DNA from: JABDQA01 sp963824415
Lineage (GTDB): Bacteria; Desulfobacterota; Desulfobulbia; Desulfobulbales; Desulfocapsaceae
Direction of reading: 5' to 3'
Length of the DNA stretch: 64,000 nt
Assembly (NCBI GenBank): GCA_963824415.1
Contig: CAWGPM010000005.1
Coordinates: 248,001 to 312,000, forward strand
Under the pieces are notes generated by a model. The model made no database searches, was not told where the DNA came from, and worked only from the letters and a program-made list of their open reading frames with translations. The stretch's first letter is position 1, and every line of letters begins with the position of its first letter. The position numbers and the translations under genes were made by a program. Shown here piece after piece: positions 51,818-60,113 of the stretch.

Positions 51818-53974
51818 CTATTTCTTCTTTTTCCGGGCCGTCAGCGCTTCGATAGTATGCGCCACCTGTATGGTCGAACCGCGTTTTGCCAGACCGCCGC
51901 GTAGCTGCATCACACAGCCTGGACAATCGGTCAGCAGCAGTTCGGCCCCTGTGGCCTCGACATTATCGAGCTTGTTTTTCAGAAGCTGCTCGGAGAGTTC
52001 GGGAAATTTAGCCGAATAGGTCCCGCCGAATCCGCAGCAGACCTCCTCATCGGCCGCCTCGATATAATCCATGCCGGCACGTTTCATCAGATTCTTCGGG
52101 GCCTCGTGCACACCGAGCCCCCGGCACAGGTGACAGGGCGAGTGATAGGTGACCTTTTTCCCATCGCCCAGAAAATCCTCCTCTTTGACCTGCAGCACAT
52201 CATGGACAAAGGAGGAGAGATCGATCACCTTCGAGGTGAAGTCCTTTACCTTACCGGCGAGTTGGTGGTCATCCTTGAGCAGTTCCGGATAGTTGTTTTT
52301 CAGGTGCGAGGCACAGGAGGCGCACAGGGTAATGATATAATCGACGGATTCCTTCTCAAAGGCCCGCAAATTCTGCAGAGCCACGTCACGAGAGGCTTTC
52401 ATCTCACCCATCATCTGCAGCGGCAATCCACAGCAGGACTGCTGCATCGGAAAGACCATATCAACCTCATGGTCCTTGAACAACTCGACTGCCGCCTCCA
52501 TCTGTTCAGGATAGACGAAATCCTGCACACAGCCCGAAAACAGCCCGACTTTGAATCTGGGGTTCTGTATCTCCGGCCTGATCTCCGCCCAGCGGTCGCG
52601 AAACGGTTTATCGGCAATGGCCGGCAGTACTTTGAAGTCATGCTGCTTGAAAAACATCATCGGCAGGTAACGCAGGAATCCGTCCTGATCCGCCACCGGC
52701 TTCTGGGCCCATTTGGCGGTCCTGAGCAGGGTATGGAAGAGCTTTCTGTTTCTCAGCATCTTGCCGAGCAGGAGGCTTGGCAGCGGGTGGCCTTCATCGT
52801 CCTGAATCCGGGCGTGTACCGCTTTGATCAGCCTCGGCAGATCGATGCCGCCGGCACAGATATCCTTGCAGGCTTCGCAGTTGATGCAGTTCTGCACCAG
52901 ATTTCTGGCACTTTCGGGACCATGGAAGAAATAGCTCAGGATAAGGCCGATGGCCCCGATATATATGTGCCCCATTTTATGCCCGCCCACCAGTCGATAG
53001 ACCGGGCAGACGTTGGCACAGGCCCCGCAGCGTACGCAGCGAAAGACCTGGGAGAACAGCGGATCAGCTGCCATCTCCCTGCGGCCATTGTCCAGCATAA
53101 CGAAATGAATATCTTTTTTTCCGCTCTCGGTGTTGGCGCTCTCGTTGGCGCCGGTCACCCAGGTCACATATGAGGTGATCTGCTGGCTGGTCGCATTTCT
53201 GGTGAGCACCTTGAGTATTTTCAGCGCGTCGCTGAGGGTCGGCAACAGCTTGTCAATCCCCATCAGCGCTACATGCACCCGCGGCAGCGTGGTGGTCAGC
53301 CGGGCATTTCCCTCATTGGTTACCAGGCCGATGGAACCGGTTTCAGCCACCGCGAAATTGGCTCCGGTGATGCCCATGTCCGCCTCAACAAATTTCTGAC
53401 GCAATTCACGCCGGGCAACCTTGACGAGCTTTTCAATATCGTCGCCCTGCTCGGTACCGGTCACCTCGGTAAAAAGGTCTCTGACCTGGTAGCGGGACAG
53501 ATGAATCGCCGGCATGACCATGTGGGACGGCCCCTCATGGCGAAGCTGAATAATCCATTCACCCAGGTCCGTTTCGGTCACCTCGATACCCTCATCTTCC
53601 AGGGCGTGATTGAGCAGGGTTTCTTCGGCGGTCATCGATTTCGATTTAATGACCTTTTTAGTGCCGGTCTCAGTGGCGATACGGTTGATTATCGCGTTGG
53701 CCTCATCCGCATCCTTGGCGTAATGCACCGTTACCCCGGCTGCCTCGGCGTTGGTCTTGAATTGCTCATACAGCGCATCGAGCTGCTCGAGCGAGGCATC
53801 TTTGAGATCGGCGATCTCGTCGATCAACGTATCCACATCGAAGCCTTCAAAGGCGTTTTTTCTACTGGTCCTGTAGGCAACGGCAAAGTTGTCCAGGGCC
53901 GAGCGCAGAAACTCGTTGCCCAGCGATTCAGCACATTGCTTGCGGTATTCGTTTAAGTTTTTTGCATCCTGCAT
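51818..53974 (-). CDS. lldEF: Fused L-lactate oxidation iron-sulfur protein (LldF-LldE / LutB-LutA fusion)
   Basis: A 718-residue fusion. Residues 1 to about 470 are LutB-like: a LUD domain (ETGSIGLVTNEGNARLTT) followed by two 4Fe-4S motifs, CVRCGACANVCPVYR and CINCEACKDICAGG. From about 490 it is LutA-like, with two CCG-type Cys motifs (CCGLPLQM, CCGFGG) and associated cysteines that bind an unusual cluster. GGAGG seven bases before the ATG at 53974 sets the start. It overlaps the lldG stop region closely. With lldG it forms the flavin-free lactate dehydrogenase complex of the LutABC/LldEFG type, passing electrons to membrane carriers. Confidence 0.92.
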   Translation of the reverse strand: MQDAKNLNEYRKQCAESLGNEFLRSALDNFAVAYRTSRKNAFEGFDVDTLIDEIADLKDASLEQLDALYEQFKTNAEAAGVTVHYAKDADEANAIINRIATETGTKKVIKSKSMTAEETLLNHALEDEGIEVTETDLGEWIIQLRHEGPSHMVMPAIHLSRYQVRDLFTEVTGTEQGDDIEKLVKVARRELRQKFVEADMGITGANFAVAETGSIGLVTNEGNARLTTTLPRVHVALMGIDKLLPTLSDALKILKVLTRNATSQQITSYVTWVTGANESANTESGKKDIHFVMLDNGRREMAADPLFSQVFRCVRCGACANVCPVYRLVGGHKMGHIYIGAIGLILSYFFHGPESARNLVQNCINCEACKDICAGGIDLPRLIKAVHARIQDDEGHPLPSLLLGKMLRNRKLFHTLLRTAKWAQKPVADQDGFLRYLPMMFFKQHDFKVLPAIADKPFRDRWAEIRPEIQNPRFKVGLFSGCVQDFVYPEQMEAAVELFKDHEVDMVFPMQQSCCGLPLQMMGEMKASRDVALQNLRAFEKESVDYIITLCASCASHLKNNYPELLKDDHQLAGKVKDFTSKVIDLSSFVHDVLQVKEEDFLGDGKKVTYHSPCHLCRGLGVHEAPKNLMKRAGMDYIEAADEEVCCGFGGTYSAKFPELSEQLLKNKLDNVEATGAELLLTDCPGCVMQLRGGLAKRGSTIQVAHTIEALTARKKKK

Positions 53975-53976
53975 GA

Positions 53977-54624
53977 TCAATCCTCCAGCAGCAGAATATG
54001 AAGCTCGAGCGGACCGTGTACTCCGATGGTCAGTACCCGCTCGATATCTGCTGTTCTGCTCGGCCCGGTTATAAAGGCCGTATAATCCGGGCCATTGCCC
54101 ATGAATTGATTGAGTTGTTTCTCCAGTGCCTGGGCATCATTGAAAATCTTTGAGCTTTCCAGGATGCAGACATGATATTCGCATACCATGGTGGCCAGGC
54201 GCAACTCCTCACTCGGGCAGTTCAACACCAGGGTGCCGGTTTCTGCAATGCCGAAATCGGCCCGGGTAAAACCGATATCGACGCCAGCAAGCTGGTTGCG
54301 CATGCCCTTTTCTATACAACCGAAACCTGCCTCTTTGAAGCGTTGTTCGATCCGCTGATAGGACTCCTTCTCAAAGCCCGGCGCTGCGATTATCTTACCG
54401 ATTTTAGTCTCGCAAAGCGCTTCTGCGGTATCCGAGAGATGCTCTTCACAGCCGGACACTTTCAGGCGGCAGGCGCCGCGATTGGCGCACAGGTCAAGCG
54501 CATAATCGATGGCCTGGTCGAAATCCGAGACCTCCACCACCCTAGCGGCGGCGGCTCGGGCCTTGTCGATGAAAAGATCGCGTACCGATTGATCCTGCTG
54601 CGCAACCTCGACTGATTCTGTCAT
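53977..54624 (-). CDS. lldG: L-lactate oxidation subunit LldG (LutC, LUD domain)
   Basis: A 215-residue LUD-domain protein, the third component of the LutABC/LldEFG lactate-oxidising complex. The conserved ADFGIAETGTLVLNCPSEE segment near residue 117 and GPSRTADIERVLTIGVHGP near the C-terminus are family signatures. GAGGA precedes the ATG. It lies 22 bp after ackA and immediately before lldEF, so all are in one operon for lactate to acetate conversion. Confidence 0.92.
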   Translation of the reverse strand: MTESVEVAQQDQSVRDLFIDKARAAAARVVEVSDFDQAIDYALDLCANRGACRLKVSGCEEHLSDTAEALCETKIGKIIAAPGFEKESYQRIEQRFKEAGFGCIEKGMRNQLAGVDIGFTRADFGIAETGTLVLNCPSEELRLATMVCEYHVCILESSKIFNDAQALEKQLNQFMGNGPDYTAFITGPSRTADIERVLTIGVHGPLELHILLLED

Positions 54625-54646
54625 GATTACAGTTCCTCTGATGCCT

Positions 54647-55861
54647 CTAATGGGTATTGTTTAATAGCGCCACCGTCTCGCGCCCGATAGCCAGCTCTTC
54701 GTTGGTTGGAATTACCCAGATCTGCACCCTGCTTGCAGCCGTGCTGATCAGCCGCGGCTCACTGATTCGCTGCTCGTTTTTAGCCTGATCCATCTCGATT
54801 AAGAAATGTGCCAGACCATCGACTGCGCGGGCCCTGACCAGGTGATCATTCTCGCCTATGCCCCCGGTAAAAACCAGCGCATCGACCCGGCCAAGGACCG
54901 CGAGATAGGCGCCGAAATATTTTCTGATACGATATGTCTGCACCTCCAGCGCCAGTCGTGCATGTTCATCTCCTGAAGCCGCTGCTGCATGGATATCGCG
55001 CATGTCGTTGCTTCCGCAAAGTCCTTTCAGGCCGGATTCCGTATTCAGCACCCGGTCGATCTGCTCGAGGGAAAGGCCGGCGTTGCGGTGCAGAAAAACG
55101 TGGATCGCGGGATCGATATCACCGCTTCTGGTCCCCATCACCAATCCCTCAAGAGGTGTCATGCCAAGCGACGTATCAATGCTGCGACCATTTTCTATCG
55201 CGGTCATCGAACAACCGTTGCCCAGATGGGCGGTAATCAGGTTGCATTCGGACAAACGTTTACCAAGCAGGGCGGCACATTCGCCGGCCACATATTTATG
55301 CGAGGTGCCGTGGAAACCGTAGCGCCTGATCCGGTATTTTTCGTAGTACTCATAGGGCAGCGCATAGAAAAATGCCCGTTTGGGAATCGACTGATGGAAG
55401 GCCGTATCGAACACCGCAACCTGGACCGCCTTGTCGAACAGCCGGCGGGAAACCCGTATACCGTCCAGGTTGGCCGGGTTGTGCAGCGGTGCCAGCGCAC
55501 TGTTTTTCTCGATCACTTCGATAACCGCTTCATCGATTGCCACCGGTTGACGAAAATCTTCGCCACCGTGCACCACCCGGTGACCGATGGCTGCGATTTC
55601 ATCTTTGGAGCGCACGACACCATGCTGGGGATCAGATAGCAATTCGCCGATACGAAGCATGCCGGATTCATGACCGGTGATTTCCAGCTCTTCTGAAATC
55701 GTATCTTCGCCGGCCGAACCAGCGGGAAAACTGCAGCGGATCGTGCTGTTTGGCTCACCGATGCGCTCGACCAGACCGGAGGCCAGCACGGTTTCATCAA
55801 GCATGTCGAAGAGTTTGAACTTGATCGACGAACTGCCTGAGTTTATGACGAGGACCTTCAT
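54647..55861 (-). CDS. ackA: Acetate kinase
   Basis: A 404-residue acetate kinase, reversibly making acetate and ATP from acetyl phosphate and ADP. The N-terminal VLVINSGSSSIKFKLF motif, VVHGGEDF, the FGFHGTSHKYV-type segment (RRYGFHGTSHKYVA) and FTGGIGEND near the C-terminus are intact. It overlaps the pta stop by 4 bp (ATGA), so pta and ackA are coupled. It supplies the substrate-level ATP of incomplete lactate oxidation. Confidence 0.97.
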   Translation of the reverse strand: MKVLVINSGSSSIKFKLFDMLDETVLASGLVERIGEPNSTIRCSFPAGSAGEDTISEELEITGHESGMLRIGELLSDPQHGVVRSKDEIAAIGHRVVHGGEDFRQPVAIDEAVIEVIEKNSALAPLHNPANLDGIRVSRRLFDKAVQVAVFDTAFHQSIPKRAFFYALPYEYYEKYRIRRYGFHGTSHKYVAGECAALLGKRLSECNLITAHLGNGCSMTAIENGRSIDTSLGMTPLEGLVMGTRSGDIDPAIHVFLHRNAGLSLEQIDRVLNTESGLKGLCGSNDMRDIHAAAASGDEHARLALEVQTYRIRKYFGAYLAVLGRVDALVFTGGIGENDHLVRARAVDGLAHFLIEMDQAKNEQRISEPRLISTAASRVQIWVIPTNEELAIGRETVALLNNTH

Positions 55862-57981
55862 GGTTTGAGTTTTTTTTCGGCCTGGGCCTGCACAGCCGTT
55901 ATTGCCACGGTGTTGACGATATCATCCACGGTGCACCCCCTGGAAAGATCGTTGACCGGCTTGTTCAAGCCCTGCAGGATTGGGCCAATGGCCACCGCGT
56001 TGGCTGCCCGCTGCACCGCCTTATAGGTGTTGTTGCCGGTATTGAGGTCCGGGAAGATAAACACCGTAGCCCGGCCGGCCACCGTTGAGCCGGGCAGTTT
56101 GGTCCGGGCCACTTCGGGATCGATCGCCGCATCGTATTGCAGCGGTCCTTCCAGGGTAATGTCGAGGTTTCGCTCTTTGATCAATCGCAGCGCGATTTTC
56201 GTCGCCTCTACAATTCTTTCGACATCTTCTCCCTTGCCCGATGTCCCGGTCGAATAACTGAGCATCGCGACCCGCGGCTCAATGCCGAACACCCGGGCAG
56301 TCTCCGCCGAGCTCAGCGCAATTTCAGCGAGTTGATGAGCGTCCGGATTGGTATTGACGGCGCAGTCTCCATAGACCAGAATACGGTCCCTCAGACACAT
56401 CAGAAAAACCGAAGAAACGATGGTAAAACCAGGCTTTGCCTTGATAAATTCAAAAGCTGGTCGAACGGTGTGCGCCGTGGTGTTGAGCGCCCCGGACACC
56501 ATGCCGTCGGCCAGTCCTTTGTAGACCATCATGGTCCCGAAATAGGTGGGGTCTGACATCAGGTCCCGAGCGATATCTTTGATCATCCCCTTGTGTTTGC
56601 GCAGCTCGAAATAGGTGTCGATAAAATCTTCGAGCATCGAGCTCTCCTGGGGGTCGATCACCTCAACCCAGGTCAGATCGAGGCCGTTGGCTGCAGCCAG
56701 CGCCCGAACCCTGGATTCCCTGCCCAGAATTGTCAAATCGGCAACCCCGCGGCGCAGCAGGATATCGGCGGCCCGCAGGATACGCTCGCAGGTTCCTTCA
56801 GGCAGCACGATGCGCTGGCGATCTTCCGCCGCCCGTTCCATCAGCGAATATTCGAACATCTTCGGAGAGATCTGCGTCGGTTTGCTGGAAATCACATGGT
56901 CGCGCAGTTCCTGCACCCGCACATGCTTGGAAAAATCGCCCAAGGCCGTGGCAATACGCTGGCGGTCGCCTGCCTCGATATGACTGTAGAGTTCGTACAA
57001 TTGTTGAATGACCCGATAGGTATGGCCTTTGACGCAAATAATCGGCACCGGGCTGCCGGACCAGCCTTCGATCAGCTTTCGAATCGTGTCAGAAGGGACC
57101 AGGCCGCCGGTGAGCACTATCCCCGATACCTCGGGATACGTCGATGAGGATCTGGCCGACAGGCTGGCCAGAATGATATCGGAGCGGTCACCCGGCGTTA
57201 TAACCAGACATTGCGGGCTGATATATTCAAGAAAGTTCTCCACCCGCATGGCGGCCACCACATATTCACCGACGATCGCGTTCAGACCGGCCGCGCCATA
57301 CATCACGCTGCCATCGAGCCAGCGGGCAACATCACCGACCGTCGGGTTGGCCAGCGCCGGATTTTCCGGGATGACATAGAAGGGCAGCCCTTCGTCGGGA
57401 TGATATCGTTTTCGAATATCGCTGAGAATCTTCGAGGTGAGTCCTTCCGGCGCCCGGTTGATAATACAGGCGACCAGGGTATTGCCTTTTACCTTATGGC
57501 TGTCGATGGAGACCTGCACCTGGCGGATCATTTCTTCGACCGATTTCTTTCTGCCGGAAGAAATAAGCAGCATCGGCGCCCCGAGATTGGCGGCTATATC
57601 ACTGTTGATTTCAGACTCGAAGGTGGTGTCCATGCCTCTGAAATCAGTGCCTTCGATCAAGACGAAATCGTAGTCCTCCGCCAGTTCCGAATATTTTTTC
57701 AGAATCAGATCGTGCAGGTCGTCTTCCCGGCCGGAATTGATCAACTCATAAGCAACCCGCAGTGTGCAGCCGTAACTGGCCTCATAGTCCAGGTCGAGAT
57801 TGAAATAGTTCAGGATCAGCTTAATATCCTGGTCTTCGGAATCCTCGGCCGGGTCGTTGATAATCGGCCTGAAAATGGCGACCCGGTGCAGTTCCTTTTT
57901 CAGCATCTGCATGACGCCGAGAACAATTACCGATTTACCGCTGCGCTCTTCAGTGGCAGTTATATATAAATTGTTAGGCAT
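55858..57981 (-). CDS. pta: Phosphate acetyltransferase with N-terminal regulatory domains
   Basis: A 707-residue long-form phosphotransacetylase, converting acetyl-CoA and phosphate to acetyl phosphate. It has a P-loop-like N-terminal BioD-type domain starting YITATEERSGKSVIVLGV, a DRTGG domain in the middle (about 215-330) and the catalytic domain from about 385, with IVLPEGTCERILRAADIL and the YSTGTSGKGEDVERI and FPDLNTGNNTYKAVQR segments. It is the first gene of the pta-ackA-lldG-lldEF operon. The order recalls the lactate-oxidation locus of Desulfovibrio vulgaris. Confidence 0.95.
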   Translation of the reverse strand: MPNNLYITATEERSGKSVIVLGVMQMLKKELHRVAIFRPIINDPAEDSEDQDIKLILNYFNLDLDYEASYGCTLRVAYELINSGREDDLHDLILKKYSELAEDYDFVLIEGTDFRGMDTTFESEINSDIAANLGAPMLLISSGRKKSVEEMIRQVQVSIDSHKVKGNTLVACIINRAPEGLTSKILSDIRKRYHPDEGLPFYVIPENPALANPTVGDVARWLDGSVMYGAAGLNAIVGEYVVAAMRVENFLEYISPQCLVITPGDRSDIILASLSARSSSTYPEVSGIVLTGGLVPSDTIRKLIEGWSGSPVPIICVKGHTYRVIQQLYELYSHIEAGDRQRIATALGDFSKHVRVQELRDHVISSKPTQISPKMFEYSLMERAAEDRQRIVLPEGTCERILRAADILLRRGVADLTILGRESRVRALAAANGLDLTWVEVIDPQESSMLEDFIDTYFELRKHKGMIKDIARDLMSDPTYFGTMMVYKGLADGMVSGALNTTAHTVRPAFEFIKAKPGFTIVSSVFLMCLRDRILVYGDCAVNTNPDAHQLAEIALSSAETARVFGIEPRVAMLSYSTGTSGKGEDVERIVEATKIALRLIKERNLDITLEGPLQYDAAIDPEVARTKLPGSTVAGRATVFIFPDLNTGNNTYKAVQRAANAVAIGPILQGLNKPVNDLSRGCTVDDIVNTVAITAVQAQAEKKLKP

Positions 57982-58102
57982 AGTTTAGGCGTGCTGCGAG
58001 TGATCCTGTCTTTTCAGGTTTGATACTACCTTTCGTATCGGCGGCGAGCCCCTCTGTCAAAGGTCTCAAGCCGCATTGGCCGAGCTGATCAAATACCACA
58101 GA

Positions 58103-58735
58103 TCATGGCAAATGGGCATAAACGTTTTGTGGCACGGGAACGAAGTCGCCGCTGCCCGGCGTTTTCCAGAATAGCTTCAGGGCAGCAGTGCCCTTGCGCT
58201 GGAAATATTCGATCTGGGTCGGATAGTAGCCCGGAGCCTCTATGCTGAGATGGCCGATGTTCGACAAGCGGTCCGAATGCTGCTCGGGATCGCTGATAAG
58301 TGTCTCACCCGAGATCTTCACCCCAACCCCGTCGTTGGACAGCGCTTGCAGTTGATAAGTTCCCGGTTCGGCAAAATAGAGGTAGCCTTTCATCTGCATT
58401 GCCACCCCTCGGTTAGTACCTGAATCGAATACCTCATCCTTGCCGAACTGATGATTCAATTCAAGAATCGGTTGTCCAGTGATTTTTCTATATTGGGAAG
58501 ATTTGGAATCCGTCAGCTCATTGAGGCTGCGTTCGAAAAATTTAAGATAGTAGACCACACTCAAACCAGGCTGCAGACGCTCGATGGAAACAATCTCTGG
58601 TTGGATGGAGGAAACATAGATCGGCTCGAACTCAATTATTTCTTCAGCGTTTTGGGCAGCCTGCGCAGATACAACTGAACATTTCAACAGCAGAAAAAGA
58701 AAAATTGTAGCCCATGTTTGATCTCTTAGTCTCAT
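58103..58735 (-). CDS. Exported PA14-like domain protein
   Basis: A 210-residue exported protein with a signal peptide (about 1-27, ending SVVSAQA). The C-terminal half has a PA14-like pattern: MKGYLYFAEPGTYQLQALSND, then GVGVKISGETLI and an ending APGYYPTQIEYFQRKGTAAL before LKLFWKTPG. PA14 domains are beta-barrels found in glycosidases, adhesins and toxins and usually bind carbohydrate. Here the domain stands alone, so a binding role at the cell surface is likely. AGGAG six bases before the ATG at 58735 supports the start. Confidence 0.8.
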   Translation of the reverse strand: MRLRDQTWATIFLFLLLKCSVVSAQAAQNAEEIIEFEPIYVSSIQPEIVSIERLQPGLSVVYYLKFFERSLNELTDSKSSQYRKITGQPILELNHQFGKDEVFDSGTNRGVAMQMKGYLYFAEPGTYQLQALSNDGVGVKISGETLISDPEQHSDRLSNIGHLSIEAPGYYPTQIEYFQRKGTAALKLFWKTPGSGDFVPVPQNVYAHLP

Positions 58736-59022
58736 AAAATTCTCCTGTGTCAAATCACACCGGTGCTCTGAGTTTTCTCATTGCCAATGCCACAATGTTA
58801 TACATTCCGAGGAAAAGCGCAAACCCTGAGCCTCCGCTGAATACCCCTTTGATTTTGAATCTAGACTTGATTATAAATTGAAATAACATAATATTTCTTT
58901 GATTGGATCCTGCTATCTGGTTGGACCAAGCCCTGCTCTTTTTTTCATCTCACTAAAACCATGGCCGAGCACGCTGTGTACTGTTGTTCATGGTGAATCA
59001 ATCTCAACAGAAGGAGTGAATA

Positions 59023-60042
59023 ATGAAGCGTAAATCTCTTTTTATCCCCCTGGCGCTTATCGCCCTCTTTATCACCGTATTCGTCTACGGCCCGACTCGG
59101 GCCGCAGAGGAACGAGACTATCTACTCGCCACCGCAACAACTGGCGGTACATACTACCCGGTTGGCGTGGCTATTTCGACTCTTACAAAGGTCAAGCTGC
59201 AGCCACAATACAAAATTGGCATGTCAGCCATCAACTCAGCCGGTTCCGGAGAAAACATCAAACTTTTGAGGGACAATGAAGTTCAGTTTGCCATTCTGCA
59301 GGGGCTTTTTGGCTATTATGCCTGGAACGGTAAGGGGCCTTTGGAAAACGACGGCCCCCAAAAAGAATTGCGGTCCGTGACCATGCTCTGGCAAAACGTC
59401 GAGCATTTCACCATTCTTGCCGACAAAGCTAAAACCGGAACCATCGCTGACCTGGAGAACCTTAAGGGCGAACGTATGGCTCTGGGCGCCAAAAATTCCG
59501 GAACCATTGGCTCCAACAAGTTCCTGCTCGGCAACCTCGGCCTAGATGCAGAAAATGATTTCGAACTGGTATATGGCGGTTACGGCCCCAGCGCAGACGC
59601 CCTGCAGAACGGACAGATTGCCGGTTTAGGCATTCCCGGAGGCGCTCCAACCGGTGCAATTACCCGTGTTATGGCAGCCATGGGCGATAAAATCAAGATT
59701 CTTGATTTTACCGACGAGCAGGCCAAGAAGGCTGATGGCGGATTTGAACTGTATACCCGCTATGTAATTAAAGCCGGTACATATCCGGGACAGACAGAGG
59801 ATATCAACACCATTGCCCAGCCGAACTTTCTCGCCGTCCGAGCTGATGTTGACGAAGAGGCTGTCTACCTGATTACCAAGACTATTTACGAGAACCTGCC
59901 GTTTCTGAATGCCATTCATAAAGCTACTTCAGTCATGGCTCTTGAAAAAGCCCTTGCAGGACTGCCAATGCCGCTGCACCCAGGAGCTGCCAGGTACTTT
60001 AAAGAAGCCGGTCTGGACATCCCGGCTCGATTGATGCCCTAA
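59023..60042 (+). CDS. TAXI family TRAP transporter solute-binding protein
   Basis: A 339-residue periplasmic binding protein. The signal peptide ends near PTRA-AEERD, and the TAXI signature TATTGGTYYPVG occurs at about 37-48, with NSAGSGENIKLLRDNEVQFA and GKNSGTIGS-type (GAKNSGTIGSNK) loops following. TAXI-TRAP systems import dicarboxylates or other acids driven by ion gradients. AGAAGGAG precedes the ATG. An 11-bp perfect hairpin separates it from the permease gene. The ligand is unknown. Confidence 0.92.
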   Translation: MKRKSLFIPLALIALFITVFVYGPTRAAEERDYLLATATTGGTYYPVGVAISTLTKVKLQPQYKIGMSAINSAGSGENIKLLRDNEVQFAILQGLFGYYAWNGKGPLENDGPQKELRSVTMLWQNVEHFTILADKAKTGTIADLENLKGERMALGAKNSGTIGSNKFLLGNLGLDAENDFELVYGGYGPSADALQNGQIAGLGIPGGAPTGAITRVMAAMGDKIKILDFTDEQAKKADGGFELYTRYVIKAGTYPGQTEDINTIAQPNFLAVRADVDEEAVYLITKTIYENLPFLNAIHKATSVMALEKALAGLPMPLHPGAARYFKEAGLDIPARLMP

Positions 60043-60056
60043 GAAAATTCTACTTG

Positions 60057-60086
60057 GTTCACTCCCGTCAACAGGCGGGAGTGAAC
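60057..60086 (+). terminator. Stem-loop between TRAP binding protein and permease genes
   Basis: GTTCACTCCCG pairs perfectly with CGGGAGTGAAC (11 bp) around an 8-base loop, 15 bp after the stop codon. There is no strong T-tract, so partial termination or mRNA protection is likely. Confidence 0.75.
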
Positions 60087-60113
60087 TTGCTGACTAATCC
60101 CCAGGTGTAATGT

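Noticed and set aside
52106..53173. 355-codon plus-strand frame inside lldEF
   Set aside because: It lies opposite clear 4Fe-4S and LUD motifs of lldEF, and its translation shows no recognisable domain.
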